Shown one piece after another: positions 51,227 through 61,232 of a DNA stretch of 64,000 bases. Location of the stretch: the NCBI RefSeq assembly GCF_014750655.1, contig NZ_JABBXD010000001.1:543102-607101 (forward strand), given 5' to 3'. A program made the position numbers and the translations under genes. Within the stretch, counting starts at the first letter, position 1, and every line of letters starts with the position of its first letter. The notes below the pieces were generated by a model, which did no database searches, was not told where the DNA came from, and saw nothing but the letters and a program-made list of their open reading frames with translations. Source of the stretch: Salinimonas profundi (GTDB taxonomy: Bacteria; Pseudomonadota; Gammaproteobacteria; Enterobacterales; Alteromonadaceae).

Positions 51227-51634
51227 ATGGACAATAAAATTATTCAAAAACTCGTAGAAAGTGCCTACGACGCTCAGACACACTCACATTCGCCCTACTC
51301 CGGATTCAAAGTGGGTGCAGCTGTCCTTAGTAAAAACGGAAATATTTTTGCCGGCTGCAATGTGGAAAATGCGGCGTATCCTCTGGGACAGTGTGCAGAG
51401 GCAACCGCAATAGGCGCAATGATAACCAGCGGTGATAAAGCAATAGACGCCATCGTCATCGCCAGCCCCAATGATGATGCGTGCTTTCCCTGCGGCGGCT
51501 GTCGTCAGAAAATTGCTGAATTTGCTGACGATGATACGCCCGTTTATATGGTGACCAGGACCGGAAGTTTACATCAGGTCACCATCGGCGAATTGTTACC
51601 TTTCGCATTTCGCGATACAGCACTGGCAAGCTAG
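51227..51634 (+). CDS. cdd: Cytidine deaminase
   Basis: Deaminates cytidine and deoxycytidine in pyrimidine salvage. The 135-residue length indicates the small homotetrameric type rather than the E. coli-like 294-residue dimer. Zinc ligands are C56 (in GQCAEAT, with catalytic E58) and C89/C92 in PCGGCRQ. The usual arginine after CAE is alanine here. It lies alone on the plus strand between nlpI and the DUF1244 gene, which are both on the minus strand. Confidence 0.94.
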   Translation: MDNKIIQKLVESAYDAQTHSHSPYSGFKVGAAVLSKNGNIFAGCNVENAAYPLGQCAEATAIGAMITSGDKAIDAIVIASPNDDACFPCGGCRQKIAEFADDDTPVYMVTRTGSLHQVTIGELLPFAFRDTALAS

Positions 51635-51643
51635 AAAATGATG

Positions 51644-51952
51644 TTACTCGCTGGCAGATTTTTTCTGCTGGCGGGCATTTAAGGCATCTAATTGTTGCTC
51701 GGTAGCAGGCAGCTGATAATGTTCTTTCCACTCGGCGTAGGGCATCTTATAGATAATTTCGCGTGCAGCTTCATACTCCAGCGTTTCGCCCCGCGCCTGG
51801 GCTTCAGCTACATACCATTTTGCCAGACAATTACGGCAAAAATCAGCTAACACCATCAAGTCGATATTCTGGACATCTTTGTTGGCATCCAGGTGATCAA
51901 GCAATCGTCTGAACGTCGCCGCCTCAATTTCAGTTTGCGTTTGTTTTTCCAT
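51644..51952 (-). CDS. DUF1244 (SMc04008-like) protein
   Basis: A 102-residue soluble protein of the DUF1244 family, recognisable from LADFCRNCLAKWYVAEA with a Cys pair and REIIYKMPYAEWKEHYQ. Function unknown. The ATG at 51952 is preceded by GGAG; a frame back to a TTG at 51964 is less likely. It follows pnp, separated by an imperfect terminator. Confidence 0.88.
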   Translation of the reverse strand: MEKQTQTEIEAATFRRLLDHLDANKDVQNIDLMVLADFCRNCLAKWYVAEAQARGETLEYEAAREIIYKMPYAEWKEHYQLPATEQQLDALNARQQKKSASE

Positions 51953-51966
51953 TTTTTTCTCCAATA

Positions 51967-51991
51967 AAAAAGGAGGCCTCAGCCCCCTTTT
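51967..51991 (-). terminator. Probable pnp terminator
   Basis: AAAAGGAGGC and GCCCCCTTTT pair with one mismatch around CTCA; the A-run at the left becomes a T-run on the minus strand. It lies 15 bases after the pnp stop and just before the DUF1244 gene. Confidence 0.65.
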
Positions 51992-52006
51992 AATCAGCGA
52001 TAATAA

Positions 52007-54124
52007 TTATTCGCCCTGCTCGTTTTGTTCTTTAGGTGCAGGTTTTTCCAGCAACTCTTTGATGCTAAGACGAACACGATTCTGACGGTCGATTTCCATC
52101 ACCTTCACGTCAACCATCTGACCTTCTGACAGGTAATCGGTCACTTTATTCACACGCTCGTGAGCGATCTGTGAAATGTGAACAAGCCCTTCTTTACCAG
52201 GTAGTACTTCGACAAAGGCACCGAAATCAACGATACGCGTGATTTTACCATGGTAAGTTTTGCCAACTTCGATTTCTGCAGTCACCTGCTCAATCTTGCT
52301 GATAGCGATATCAGCCTTTGCACGCTCGGTAGCAAAGATCTTGATTGTACCATCGTCTTCAATTTCGATGTTCGTGTCTGATTCTTCAGTAATCTGACGA
52401 ATCATCGCACCACCTTTACCAATTACATCACGGATCTTGTCCTGATCAATCTTCATGGTATAGATGCGCGGTGCAAATTCGCTAAGCTCATCACGGTGAC
52501 CGGAAATCGCTTCGTCCATCACTTTTAGAATATGCAGACGAGCTTCTTTCGCTTGCTTCAGCGCGATCTGCATGATTTCTTTTGTGATACCTTCGATTTT
52601 GATATCCATTTGCAGCGCAGTGATACCTTCAGTGGTACCCGCTACTTTAAAGTCCATATCACCAAGATGATCTTCGTCACCCAGGATGTCTGAAAGTACC
52701 ACGAAGTTCTCATCGCTCTTAACCAGACCCATAGCAATACCGGCTACAGACGATTTGATTGGTACACCTGCATCCATCAGAGCCAAAGACGTACCGCAAA
52801 CTGACGCCATTGACGAAGAACCGTTAGATTCAGTGATTTCAGATACTACACGCACAACGTACGGGAAGTCTTCTTCACTTGGCATTACTGCCTGGATACC
52901 ACGTTTTGCCAAACGGCCATGACCAATTTCACGGCGCTTAGGCGAGCCCATCATGCCCGTTTCACCGACACAATATGGAGGGAAGTTGTAGTGCAGCATG
53001 AAGCGGCTGTCACGTTTACCCTGAAGCTCATCGATCATCTGCGCATCACGTTCTGTACCCAGTGTTGCTGCAACCAGCGCCTGCGTTTCACCACGGGTAA
53101 ACAACGCCGAACCGTGTGTACGCGGCAGTACACCTGTTGCTACGTCCAGTGCCCGAATCATCGCAGGATCACGGCCATCTATACGTGGCTCACCGGCAAG
53201 GATACGAGAACGTACTACGTCGCTTTCCAGATCGTGCAGAAGATTCAGCACTTCTTTTTGGTCCTGCTCTTCATCCTGCGCGATAATATCGGCAAGCGCT
53301 TTCTCAGTCACAGCATTTACTGCGTCTTTACGTTCCAGCTTATCTGAAATCTGATAGGCCTGAACCATGCCGTCATGTGCGGCGGCTTTAACTTTCTCTT
53401 TTAAAGACGTGTTTTCTTCAGCTGGCTGCCAGTTCCACGACTCAGTGCCGACTTCTGAGGCAAACGCATTCACAGAATCAACTACAGTTTGTAGCTGCTC
53501 ATGTCCGAACATGACTGCACCGAGCATAACATCTTCAGAAAGCATGTTTGCCTCTGACTCAACCATCAGTACTGCGCTTTGTGTACCAGCAACAACCAGG
53601 TCAAGCTCGCTCTCTTCTTGTTCAGAAGCGCGGGTATTTAAGATGTACTCACCATTGGTATAACCAACGCGGGCAGCGCCGATAGGCCCGTTAAACGGAA
53701 TACCGGAGATCGCCAGCGCGGCTGACGTACCAATCATTGAAATAACGTCAGTAGGAATTTCAGGGTTGGCAGACATAACTGTCACAACAACCTGTACTTC
53801 GTTTTTGAATCCCTCAGGGAACAGCGGACGAATCGGACGATCTATCAAACGCGCGATTAATGTCTCACCTTCTGAAGGACGTCCTTCACGCTTGAAAAAA
53901 CCACCCGGGATTTTACCTGCTGCGTAGGCTTTTTCCTGATAGTTAACAGTTAGCGGGAAGAAATCCTGATCTGCTTTGGCTTCTTTTTTACCAACCACTG
54001 TTACCAGTACAGATGTGTCATCCATACTTGCCATAACAGAAGCTGTTGCCTGACGAGCGATTACACCCGTCTCCAGAGTCACAGTATGCTGACCATACTG
54101 AAATGATTTTGTAATAGGAGTCAC
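52007..54124 (-). CDS. pnp: Polyribonucleotide nucleotidyltransferase
   Basis: Phosphorolytic 3'-5' exoribonuclease of the degradosome, 705 residues (E. coli 711). Two RNase PH-like domains (about 1-210 and 310-540), a KH domain with [18 protein letters not shown] (about 555-610) and an S1 domain with [20 protein letters not shown] (about 620-690). Unusually for gammaproteobacteria, rpsO is not upstream: the next gene is a divergent HNH nuclease 328 bases away. Confidence 0.98.
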   Translation of the reverse strand: MTPITKSFQYGQHTVTLETGVIARQATASVMASMDDTSVLVTVVGKKEAKADQDFFPLTVNYQEKAYAAGKIPGGFFKREGRPSEGETLIARLIDRPIRPLFPEGFKNEVQVVVTVMSANPEIPTDVISMIGTSAALAISGIPFNGPIGAARVGYTNGEYILNTRASEQEESELDLVVAGTQSAVLMVESEANMLSEDVMLGAVMFGHEQLQTVVDSVNAFASEVGTESWNWQPAEENTSLKEKVKAAAHDGMVQAYQISDKLERKDAVNAVTEKALADIIAQDEEQDQKEVLNLLHDLESDVVRSRILAGEPRIDGRDPAMIRALDVATGVLPRTHGSALFTRGETQALVAATLGTERDAQMIDELQGKRDSRFMLHYNFPPYCVGETGMMGSPKRREIGHGRLAKRGIQAVMPSEEDFPYVVRVVSEITESNGSSSMASVCGTSLALMDAGVPIKSSVAGIAMGLVKSDENFVVLSDILGDEDHLGDMDFKVAGTTEGITALQMDIKIEGITKEIMQIALKQAKEARLHILKVMDEAISGHRDELSEFAPRIYTMKIDQDKIRDVIGKGGAMIRQITEESDTNIEIEDDGTIKIFATERAKADIAISKIEQVTAEIEVGKTYHGKITRIVDFGAFVEVLPGKEGLVHISQIAHERVNKVTDYLSEGQMVDVKVMEIDRQNRVRLSIKELLEKPAPKEQNEQGE

Positions 54125-54452
54125 TATTTGTCCTTTATGTCTCTGTATCTATTTTTTCGCTTTTAAACGCGGCGCCTAGTATAGCTTTGAAATCAAATCA
54201 ATACCATCCACAGATGGCTAAATGACGATTCCAAACGTACATTCGCGTTTCATTCTGCGCGCTGTAAAACTGTCGCTACCCTATCAATGGCGACACAAAA
54301 TGCCAAGCACGGTCAACAGACAGAAAGCCAGATTGCTCTCCTGTGCGTGCATGAGATTACAATTTTGATAATAACTATCGGTATTGTATGTATTTTCATC
54401 AAATTGCCATATTTTAGCGTATGATAGTAATAGAGGTTTGTTGGAGTAATCT
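54125..54452. other. Intergenic region upstream of pnp, no gene
   Basis: A 328-base spacer between divergent pnp and the HNH gene. It contains a TATACT-like -10 on the minus strand near 54175-54182. No rpsO and no recognisable RNA gene were found; the one open frame on the minus strand has no family resemblance. Confidence 0.6.
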
Positions 54453-55007
54453 ATGCTTGTATTACGATTAAACAAAGCAGGAATGCCGCAGGACTGGATC
54501 CACCCGGAACAGGCAGCACGATTGTACTGTCAGGAAAAAGTCATTTTTGAGCTGGGCGACGATTGTCGGATTTTACACGGCGGGCATAATCGTCTGGGGA
54601 TACAAAGTACATTACGACTGGCTCCGATTATAGCCTGCGAGGGTAAAGTTACCGACCTTTCAGGTAAGGTTGCGCTGACGAATCGCTATCTGTTCAGGCG
54701 GGACAATGATATATGCTTGTACTGCGGACATGCCTTCTCACCCAAAGTATTGACCCGCGATCACATTCTGCCGCGTTCACGGGGCGGAAAGGATAGCTGG
54801 ACAAATGTTGCAACTGCCTGTCAGCGTTGCAATCATGCAAAAGGAGCGCGTACACCGGAAGAAGCCGGTATGCCGCTTCTCGCTGTGCCTTTCCGGCCAA
54901 ATGTTTACGAGCGATTCTATTTGATGAACCGGCGAATTTTAGCTGACCAGATGAATTTCCTGGCCAGCCACTTTTCGCGTCAGCGAGACTGGCAGGTAAT
55001 GATTTAG
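54453..55007 (+). CDS. HNH endonuclease
   Basis: A 184-residue HNH nuclease of the compact bacterial type. The HNH core spans about 85-140: zinc cysteines C88/C91 (CLYCG) and C123/C126 (CQRC), the DH pair D103-H104 in LTRDHILPRSRGG and N118 in WTNVATA. The target is unknown; similar proteins are widespread single genes in gammaproteobacteria. RBS TTGGAG. It converges on mscS with a four-base overlap of stop regions. Confidence 0.92.
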   Translation: MLVLRLNKAGMPQDWIHPEQAARLYCQEKVIFELGDDCRILHGGHNRLGIQSTLRLAPIIACEGKVTDLSGKVALTNRYLFRRDNDICLYCGHAFSPKVLTRDHILPRSRGGKDSWTNVATACQRCNHAKGARTPEEAGMPLLAVPFRPNVYERFYLMNRRILADQMNFLASHFSRQRDWQVMI

Positions 55008-55879
55008 CCTAACGCAGGTTTGGCTTCTGCCTCCTGCTCAGCCAGCGCGCGATGCCACAGGTTCATCCAGTCTGCCGAAATTTTTTGCTGCAGATCATGT
55101 GCCTCGTCAGTTGGACAAAACAGGGCAACAGAAATAACAGTGTGTCCCAGCTCATTGGTTTGAACTCCGATAGTGGGATCGATCTGAATGAATTCCACTT
55201 CCATATGACGTTCAATAAGGCTTTTGTAACGTTCTGCTACATCGCGGTAAAAGTCACAGTGCGCTTTGGCCCTGGCGATAAACGATGGCAGCAACGTATA
55301 AGGGTTTAACTTTGGTTCGTTAGTGATAGTAAACGTATGCAGCTTATAGCGACGTAAAAAATTCAGGTTCTTAACCACTTGCGTCACCAGGTGACTGTTG
55401 GGGACATAGACGTGCTTTCCTGTATAGTCATGCGTTTCCTCATCAACTTCCAGCAGCGCCGTTTTCGCCCAGTCCATCTCAACGACCTCACCAACAATTT
55501 TATTCATCTGAACCCAGTCGCCAACACGAAACGGTTTCGCCCCCAGGTAATAAATAAACCCCAGAAAACATTGAATGAACTCACGCATCGCAATAACAAT
55601 GGCGACCATAAAGGCTGCGATGGAAATGGCCAGACTTTGAATCTCGGAGCTCCACACCAGGATAATCAGTATCACCAGGAGCCCATTACTGATCTGCTCT
55701 AAAATATTGATGGTATGACGACGATCTTCACCACGGCGTCTGCTGCGCAGGCGAATGAGCTTCAGCGCGAGTCGCTGCAAGCCCAGAAAAAGGACAATGA
55801 TTATCGCTGACGTGACAATTTTATTATCAGCGGCGAAAGCCGTAATTTGCTGCCAAAGTACATCCACAGAATAAGGCAA
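55004..55879 (-). CDS. mscS: MscS-family mechanosensitive channel
   Basis: Small-conductance mechanosensitive channel of the MscS family, about 291 residues, with about three membrane helices and the channel-lining MscS core KPFRVGDWVQMNKIVGEVVEMD. I favour a TTG start at 55879 because AGGAG lies seven bases before it; the ATG at 55921 directly follows the proA terminator and has no ribosome site. It protects cells from hypo-osmotic shock and is downstream of putP-proB-proA, genes of proline uptake and synthesis. Confidence 0.85.
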   Translation of the reverse strand: MPYSVDVLWQQITAFAADNKIVTSAIIIVLFLGLQRLALKLIRLRSRRRGEDRRHTINILEQISNGLLVILIILVWSSEIQSLAISIAAFMVAIVIAMREFIQCFLGFIYYLGAKPFRVGDWVQMNKIVGEVVEMDWAKTALLEVDEETHDYTGKHVYVPNSHLVTQVVKNLNFLRRYKLHTFTITNEPKLNPYTLLPSFIARAKAHCDFYRDVAERYKSLIERHMEVEFIQIDPTIGVQTNELGHTVISVALFCPTDEAHDLQQKISADWMNLWHRALAEQEAEAKPALG

Positions 55880-55921
55880 TCCTGATCTCCTGAATTTAAC
55901 GATTAAGCGATTGACGCCCAT

Positions 55922-55951
55922 AAAAAAACACCGGGCTGGCCAGCCCGGTGC
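55922..55951 (-). terminator. proA terminator
   Basis: A perfect inverted repeat, CACCGGGCTGG followed by CCAGCCCGGTG (55929-55950), with an A-run to the left that is a seven-T run on the minus strand. It lies after proA and before mscS, so mscS depends on read-through or its own promoter. Confidence 0.93.
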
Positions 55952-55992
55952 TCATTATGACGAAACCCTAATTCAGGAACAATCCCAAACCA

Positions 55993-57240
55993 TTAATTTC
56001 TGATTTGCCCTTCACCATTAACCAGATACTTTTCAGTAGTTAGTGACTCAAGACCCATAGGGCCATAAGCATGCAATTTGGTTGTTGCAATTCCAATTTC
56101 AGCGCCCAAACCAAGCTGACTACCATCAGAGAAGCGCGAAGAAGCATTGACCATGACAACCGAAGCATCAACGGCTAACTGGAACTTCTTAGCGGCGTCT
56201 TCATTTTTGGTACAAATAACTTCAGTATGGTTACTGCCAAATTTAGCGATATGATCGATGGCTGCATCAAAGTCTTCAACAACGCGCACAGCAATCTCTA
56301 GTCCAAGATATTCTGTACCAAACTCATCGTCGCCGATGACATCTGCACCATCAAAGTATTTGCTACCTTTCTCATTCACATGAATTTTTACGTCATGCTT
56401 GGCCAATTCTTCAGCAACACGAGGTAGGAAGTCGTCAGCTACGGCCTGATGGACGACCAATCCTTCCAGCGCATTACACACACCGGTACGTTGAGTTTTG
56501 CCGTTAAGCAGAAGCTGCAGCGCCTGATCAAGATCCGCATCCTTATCAACATACAAGTGACAAACACCCTCAAAATGCTGAATAACGGGCACTTTAGAAT
56601 TATCAGTAACGTAATTAATCAGGCCTTCACCACCGCGAGGAATAATTACATCAATATAATCACGTTGCTCCATCAGTTCCTGCATCAAAGCACGATCCGG
56701 ATTAGGCACAACCGTAATCAATGCTTTAGGCAGGCCATGTTTTTCCAGCGTATCCTGCAGCAATTCGGCAATCGCCAGACTGGAATCTAAAGCCTCTTTA
56801 CCACCACGCAGTATGACAGCGTTGCCCGATTTGAAGCACAATGCGCCAGCATCTGCAGTCACGTTCGGACGTGCCTCATAAATCATACAAACCACACCCA
56901 GTGGAATGCGCATTTTACGAATCTTTATTCCATTGGGACGCGTACCGAAATCTCTGACCTTGCCGGCCGGATCTTCTAAATCAATTATTACCTCGATACC
57001 CGCAGCCATATCCTCGATACGATCATCATCCAGGATCAGACGGTCAATCATTGCGGCATCCAGATTATTTTCTTTCGCTCTGGCAACTTCTTTTTCGTTG
57101 ACTGCTTTTATCTTGTCTTTATTAGAGCGAATGGCCGCTGCCATATCTTTAAGTACTTCATTCTTCTTGGCAGTATCAAGAATCGCCAGCTTTTGAGCGG
57201 CTTTTTTTGCATCTTGTGCTAATTGCGTAATAATACTCAT
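55993..57240 (-). CDS. proA: Glutamate-5-semialdehyde dehydrogenase (gamma-glutamyl phosphate reductase)
   Basis: Reduces gamma-glutamyl phosphate to glutamate-5-semialdehyde with NADPH, the second step of proline synthesis. It has 415 residues (E. coli 417). The catalytic cysteine is C255 in QRTGVCNALE; AGKVRDFGTRPNGIKIRKMR and NVTADAGALCFKSGNAV are family segments. Its ATG overlaps the proB TGA (ATGA). Confidence 0.97.
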   Translation of the reverse strand: MSIITQLAQDAKKAAQKLAILDTAKKNEVLKDMAAAIRSNKDKIKAVNEKEVARAKENNLDAAMIDRLILDDDRIEDMAAGIEVIIDLEDPAGKVRDFGTRPNGIKIRKMRIPLGVVCMIYEARPNVTADAGALCFKSGNAVILRGGKEALDSSLAIAELLQDTLEKHGLPKALITVVPNPDRALMQELMEQRDYIDVIIPRGGEGLINYVTDNSKVPVIQHFEGVCHLYVDKDADLDQALQLLLNGKTQRTGVCNALEGLVVHQAVADDFLPRVAEELAKHDVKIHVNEKGSKYFDGADVIGDDEFGTEYLGLEIAVRVVEDFDAAIDHIAKFGSNHTEVICTKNEDAAKKFQLAVDASVVMVNASSRFSDGSQLGLGAEIGIATTKLHAYGPMGLESLTTEKYLVNGEGQIRN

Positions 57241-58346
57241 TCTTTCTCCAAATTTGCTAAATGCTGATTTGAAATAATCGGGCCAGTCTTCTCTTCGAAT
57301 TCAGAGGCGAATTCTTCATTATCCTGTTTGGCTATGAAGTTGAGCAGACAACTGCTGTAATTTGATTTTGCTTTTACTAACTTCGTGCCATCGTCTTTTC
57401 TGACGAGAATAGTGTCACCGACAGAAAACTCGCCCTTGACATCAATTATTTCACTACTGGTTAATTCTTCCGTATTGTCTTCCAGTGAGGCCGCGAAATT
57501 ACTTTCAACAATCACCTCACCCTGTGCATTAGAGGTATGCCTCATCCAGTGCACATTTTCTTTCATCGGTACTTCATACGCCTGGAAATGTGTTCCCGGA
57601 TTTTTTCCATCTAACAACATGTTAAAGGACAACTCAGTAAATCCGTTGATGATGAACGTATCAATACCGTGAGAAACCGCTTTTTCCGCCGCTTCAATCT
57701 TGGTGCGCATACCACCTGTACCTACACCGCCTTTTACAGCACCGCCGGCCATCGCATAAATACTTTCATCAATATTTTCGACCCATGAAAGTAATTTTGC
57801 ATCATCATTTTCATGAGGATTTTTATCGTAGAGCCCGTCGATATCTGAACAGATGATCAGCGCATCCGCATCCGCTGCCGCAGCAACCATTGCTGATAGA
57901 TTATCGTTATCTCCCACTTTCAGCTTATCGGTTGTTACAGTATCGTTTTCGTTAACGATAGGCAGAATCTGGTTATCTAACAACGAGAAGAGCGTTTCCC
58001 GAATACTCACATACCGTTCTCTGTCACGAAGGTCTGCGTGAGTGAGTAGGATTTGAGCTGACGGGAAATCAAAAAGCTTATCCCATGTAGAGATCATCTC
58101 AGTCTGCCCTGCAGCAGCCATTGCCTTTTTCACTGCGATATCCGTATTTTCCTGATTAGGAAACATGTGCGAGCCAGCAGCAACAGACCCTGAAGATACC
58201 AGAACGACCTGGATTCCTTCAGCGCGGCATTTAACAATAAACTGCGCGATGCTCAGCAGATAGTGACTACTACACCCTTGTTGATTGGGTGCAATAAGTG
58301 CACTTCCTACTTTAATTACAATGCGTTTCCAATTTGCACGATTCAT
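57237..58346 (-). CDS. proB: Glutamate 5-kinase
   Basis: Phosphorylates glutamate in the first, proline-inhibited step of proline synthesis. From the ATG at 58346 it has 369 residues (E. coli 367). The kinase core shows KVGSALI, GQTEMIS, NENDTV and GDNDNLSA, and the GGMRTKIEAAEKA motif of the ProB family; a PUA domain occupies about residues 285-369. It follows putP by 13 bases and overlaps proA, so putP-proB-proA form one operon. Confidence 0.97.
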   Translation of the reverse strand: MNRANWKRIVIKVGSALIAPNQQGCSSHYLLSIAQFIVKCRAEGIQVVLVSSGSVAAGSHMFPNQENTDIAVKKAMAAAGQTEMISTWDKLFDFPSAQILLTHADLRDRERYVSIRETLFSLLDNQILPIVNENDTVTTDKLKVGDNDNLSAMVAAAADADALIICSDIDGLYDKNPHENDDAKLLSWVENIDESIYAMAGGAVKGGVGTGGMRTKIEAAEKAVSHGIDTFIINGFTELSFNMLLDGKNPGTHFQAYEVPMKENVHWMRHTSNAQGEVIVESNFAASLEDNTEELTSSEIIDVKGEFSVGDTILVRKDDGTKLVKAKSNYSSCLLNFIAKQDNEEFASEFEEKTGPIISNQHLANLEKE

Positions 58347-58359
58347 AGCTTCGATCACC

Positions 58360-59859
58360 TCAAGACTGTTGTTCTGCTAGTTCCTGACTGGCTTGCTGAT
58401 ACATTTTCTGCACATTCTCGGCAGGTTTTGTATCCAGCGCTGACACCACCCACAGGGTTATAGTGCTCACAATAAACCCTGGAACAATTTCGTAAATTAC
58501 GCTGCTAAGTGTTTTGCCGTCGCTTAAAACTGGCGCGTAAATCCAGAATAAAACGGTAATTGCACCTGTAATAATTCCCCATAGTGCAGCCTTCTCAGTC
58601 AGGTTTTTCTTATACAGACAAAACAGCACTAATGGACCAAATGCAGCGCCAAAACCTGCCCAGGCATTACTTACCAGCGAAAGAATAGTATTTGATGAGT
58701 CCATTGCCAGTAGTAACGCAACAATCGCTACACCACCAACGCCGAACCGACCGATAGTAACGGTCTTTTTCTCACTCACTTCTTTTTTAGAGATCACTCT
58801 GTACATATCTTCAGTCAGCGAACTTGCAGAGACCAACAACTGAGACGAAATCGTGCTCATGATTGCTGCAAGTATTGCCGCCATTAAAAAACCACTAATT
58901 AATGGGTGGAACAGAAGTTGTGAAAATAAAATAAAGATAGTTTCAGGATCATCGACCTGTAATCCGAATTGATTGGCATAAGCCACGCCAACAAACCCAG
59001 TAGCTAACGCACCAATAATTGTTACCAACATCCAAGACATGCCGATATTGCGCGCTGTGCTTACCGCTTTTACAGAACGAATCGCCATAAACCTGACTAT
59101 GATGTGCGGTTGACCAAAGTATCCCAGTCCCCACGCAAGACTCGACAATATTCCAATCATTGTCATCCCTTCCCAGGATGCGAGAAGTCCCGGAACCGAT
59201 TCCGATGCAGCCGCGCTCATTTGCTCAGCGCTGTCAAACTCAGTAAATGCCACAATGGGAACAAGAATCAGGGCAACGAACATGATGCAGCCCTGAACAA
59301 AGTCGGTCATACTTACGGCCAGGAATCCACCTAACAGGGTATACGACACCACAACGCCCAGAGTAATTATCAGGCCCCAGTGGTACTGCACACTAAACGC
59401 ACTTTCAAATAGCTTGCCACCGGCAACCAGGCCCGCAGACGTATATAGTGTGAAAAACATAACAATAATGGCAGCAGAGACCATTCGAATCGGGGAATTT
59501 GCCCGGCCGAACCGTTTGGCAAAAAATTCAGGGACAGTGAGAGAATCATCCGCAACTTCGGTATACACACGCAGCTTTGGTGCAACTAAAATGTAATTTG
59601 CCAGCGCCCCGGCCAGCAGACCTATTGCGATGTACATTGCGTCGAAACCCGTGACGTACATTGCACCAGGTAACCCCATTAGCATCCATCCACTCATGTC
59701 AGATGCGCCGGCTGATAATGCGGTTACCTGGGGACTCACCGCACGTCCTCCAAGGATATAGCCAGAAATGTCGCTGGTTGATTCCCGGTAGGCAAATAAG
59801 CCTATTCCCAGCATAGCTAAAAAGTAGATGGCCAGTGAAATATAACTTTCAATCGGCAT
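58360..59859 (-). CDS. putP: Sodium/proline symporter
   Basis: Na+-coupled proline importer of the solute:sodium symporter family, about 499 residues with 12-13 membrane helices. Hallmarks are GGRAVSPQVTALSAGASDMSGWM read in overlapping parts and GFVGVAYANQFGL. The ATG at 59859 matches PutP starts (MPIESYISLAIYF) and follows AGGAG; an upstream ATG at 59892 overlaps a TATAAT. It is immediately upstream of proB, linking proline uptake to synthesis. Confidence 0.95.
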   Translation of the reverse strand: MPIESYISLAIYFLAMLGIGLFAYRESTSDISGYILGGRAVSPQVTALSAGASDMSGWMLMGLPGAMYVTGFDAMYIAIGLLAGALANYILVAPKLRVYTEVADDSLTVPEFFAKRFGRANSPIRMVSAAIIVMFFTLYTSAGLVAGGKLFESAFSVQYHWGLIITLGVVVSYTLLGGFLAVSMTDFVQGCIMFVALILVPIVAFTEFDSAEQMSAAASESVPGLLASWEGMTMIGILSSLAWGLGYFGQPHIIVRFMAIRSVKAVSTARNIGMSWMLVTIIGALATGFVGVAYANQFGLQVDDPETIFILFSQLLFHPLISGFLMAAILAAIMSTISSQLLVSASSLTEDMYRVISKKEVSEKKTVTIGRFGVGGVAIVALLLAMDSSNTILSLVSNAWAGFGAAFGPLVLFCLYKKNLTEKAALWGIITGAITVLFWIYAPVLSDGKTLSSVIYEIVPGFIVSTITLWVVSALDTKPAENVQKMYQQASQELAEQQS

Positions 59860-60224
59860 ACTGCGTCGCTGACTCCTGTGTTGATTATACATCGCGATGG
59901 CGCACTCATGGTTACCTGACTACGGTAATTCGTTAAGTACGTGGATCTTCACATCGCCCGTTAATTTGAGTTCTAACTATATCAGTCAAAAACATTTAAA
60001 TGCAAATGATTAGCCATTTAATACTGACTAAACCATAACTTTAAACTAAATCTTTATAAAGCTGATTGTTAACATTCAAAACCTTAAGCTTGTAGAGGCT
60101 TATGCACGTATGACGTGGTTTCAAATCACATGTTACTTACATTTGCATTTGTTAACATCACGTTAATCGAGCGACTTTTCATGCAGATAACGTGACTTTT
60201 TATTCATTTCAATTGAATTATATT
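59860..60224. other. Intergenic region upstream of putP, no gene
   Basis: AT-rich spacer that carries the putP promoter: a TATAAT at about 59884-59889 on the minus strand. No open frame or RNA gene is recognisable. No clear terminator for the topoisomerase gene was found at its end. Confidence 0.55.
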
Positions 60225-61232
60225 TTAAGCGCTTTGTTTGCTTATAATTTGACCTAGCACCTTTTCAGTCTCTGCTATCGATGCATCGCTTAATCCTAAT
60301 TCATCAACAATATCGCTCATGGTTGAGATCAGCGGCTTGCGACTATCGTCCTCTTCTACGATGGAATAGATGTTAGGATGAAGATAATACTGACGACATA
60401 CCGTTGGCGTGTTGCCTAGCATCGTTGCGACATGACTTGTAAGCGTAGCAGGCCAGCTACGCCGTTTATTTTCCTGAACTTTCAAAGCTACTTCCGGCAT
60501 TGAGAAAAGCGCGAACCGACTAGCTCCCCAGGTCCTGAAATCCTTACACGAATAATCTGCGCCTAAATTATCGTGAATAAACTGATTAACATCATCAGAG
60601 TCAACATCATGCCAGCGCCCTCCTTTATCCTCGTACCGGAAAAGTGCATACCCTCTTTCTTGTGCACTTTGCGCAACAAGATCAGCAAGTTTACTGTCTT
60701 CAACCTCTACGTTTCGTGGCTTATTATGTTTACCCACAAAAGATAGCGTTACGTGCTCTTCATCCTGCTGTACGTGTTTTCGCCTCAGTGTGGTCAGTCC
60801 ATAGGTATTATTTTGTTGTGTGTAACTACGATTGCCGATACGCAGACCGGTATGATCAAGAAGAAGACATACAAGAGAAAGGGTTTTTTCCGGAGTCCAG
60901 TTGTCTTTTTCGACTCTTTCCCAACAATACTGTCGAAATTCGGGCAGGACACTTCCGAAGCCAGCCAGCCTCTCGAACTTCAATGCCTGTTGCTGCTCAT
61001 GCCATTTTGGATGATAAATATATTGCTTCCGATCTTTCGCATCATAGCCGGTAGCCTGTAAATTATCAGAAGGGTTCGTGGTAATTCTGACGTCTCGCCA
61101 ATTCGGAGGAATTACCAATTTCGTCAGTCTGTTTATGACTCTGGAAGATTGCACCTTCCTACCGCTCAGGTAAAAATACTCAAACCCTTTACCGCGTCGC
61201 TTTCTCATTATTCCTAATTCAGAGTCTGCCAT
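60225..61232 (-). CDS. DNA topoisomerase IB
   Basis: Eukaryotic/poxvirus-like type IB topoisomerase that relaxes supercoils through a 3'-phosphotyrosine. From the ATG at 61232 (AGCAGGTGT site) it has 335 residues. The catalytic Tyr is in CRQYYLHP (Y283); the active-site Arg lies in DHTGLRIGN, and KDFRTWGASRFAL holds another conserved catalytic region. The chosen start removes 24 residues from the longest frame. These enzymes occur sporadically in bacteria. It diverges from the stress-protein gene. Confidence 0.9.
   Translation of the reverse strand: MADSELGIMRKRRGKGFEYFYLSGRKVQSSRVINRLTKLVIPPNWRDVRITTNPSDNLQATGYDAKDRKQYIYHPKWHEQQQALKFERLAGFGSVLPEFRQYCWERVEKDNWTPEKTLSLVCLLLDHTGLRIGNRSYTQQNNTYGLTTLRRKHVQQDEEHVTLSFVGKHNKPRNVEVEDSKLADLVAQSAQERGYALFRYEDKGGRWHDVDSDDVNQFIHDNLGADYSCKDFRTWGASRFALFSMPEVALKVQENKRRSWPATLTSHVATMLGNTPTVCRQYYLHPNIYSIVEEDDSRKPLISTMSDIVDELGLSDASIAETEKVLGQIISKQSA

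Noticed and set aside
54284..54475. 63-codon minus-strand frame upstream of pnp as a possible rpsO
   Set aside because: The translation has no similarity to ribosomal protein S15 and overlaps the HNH start.
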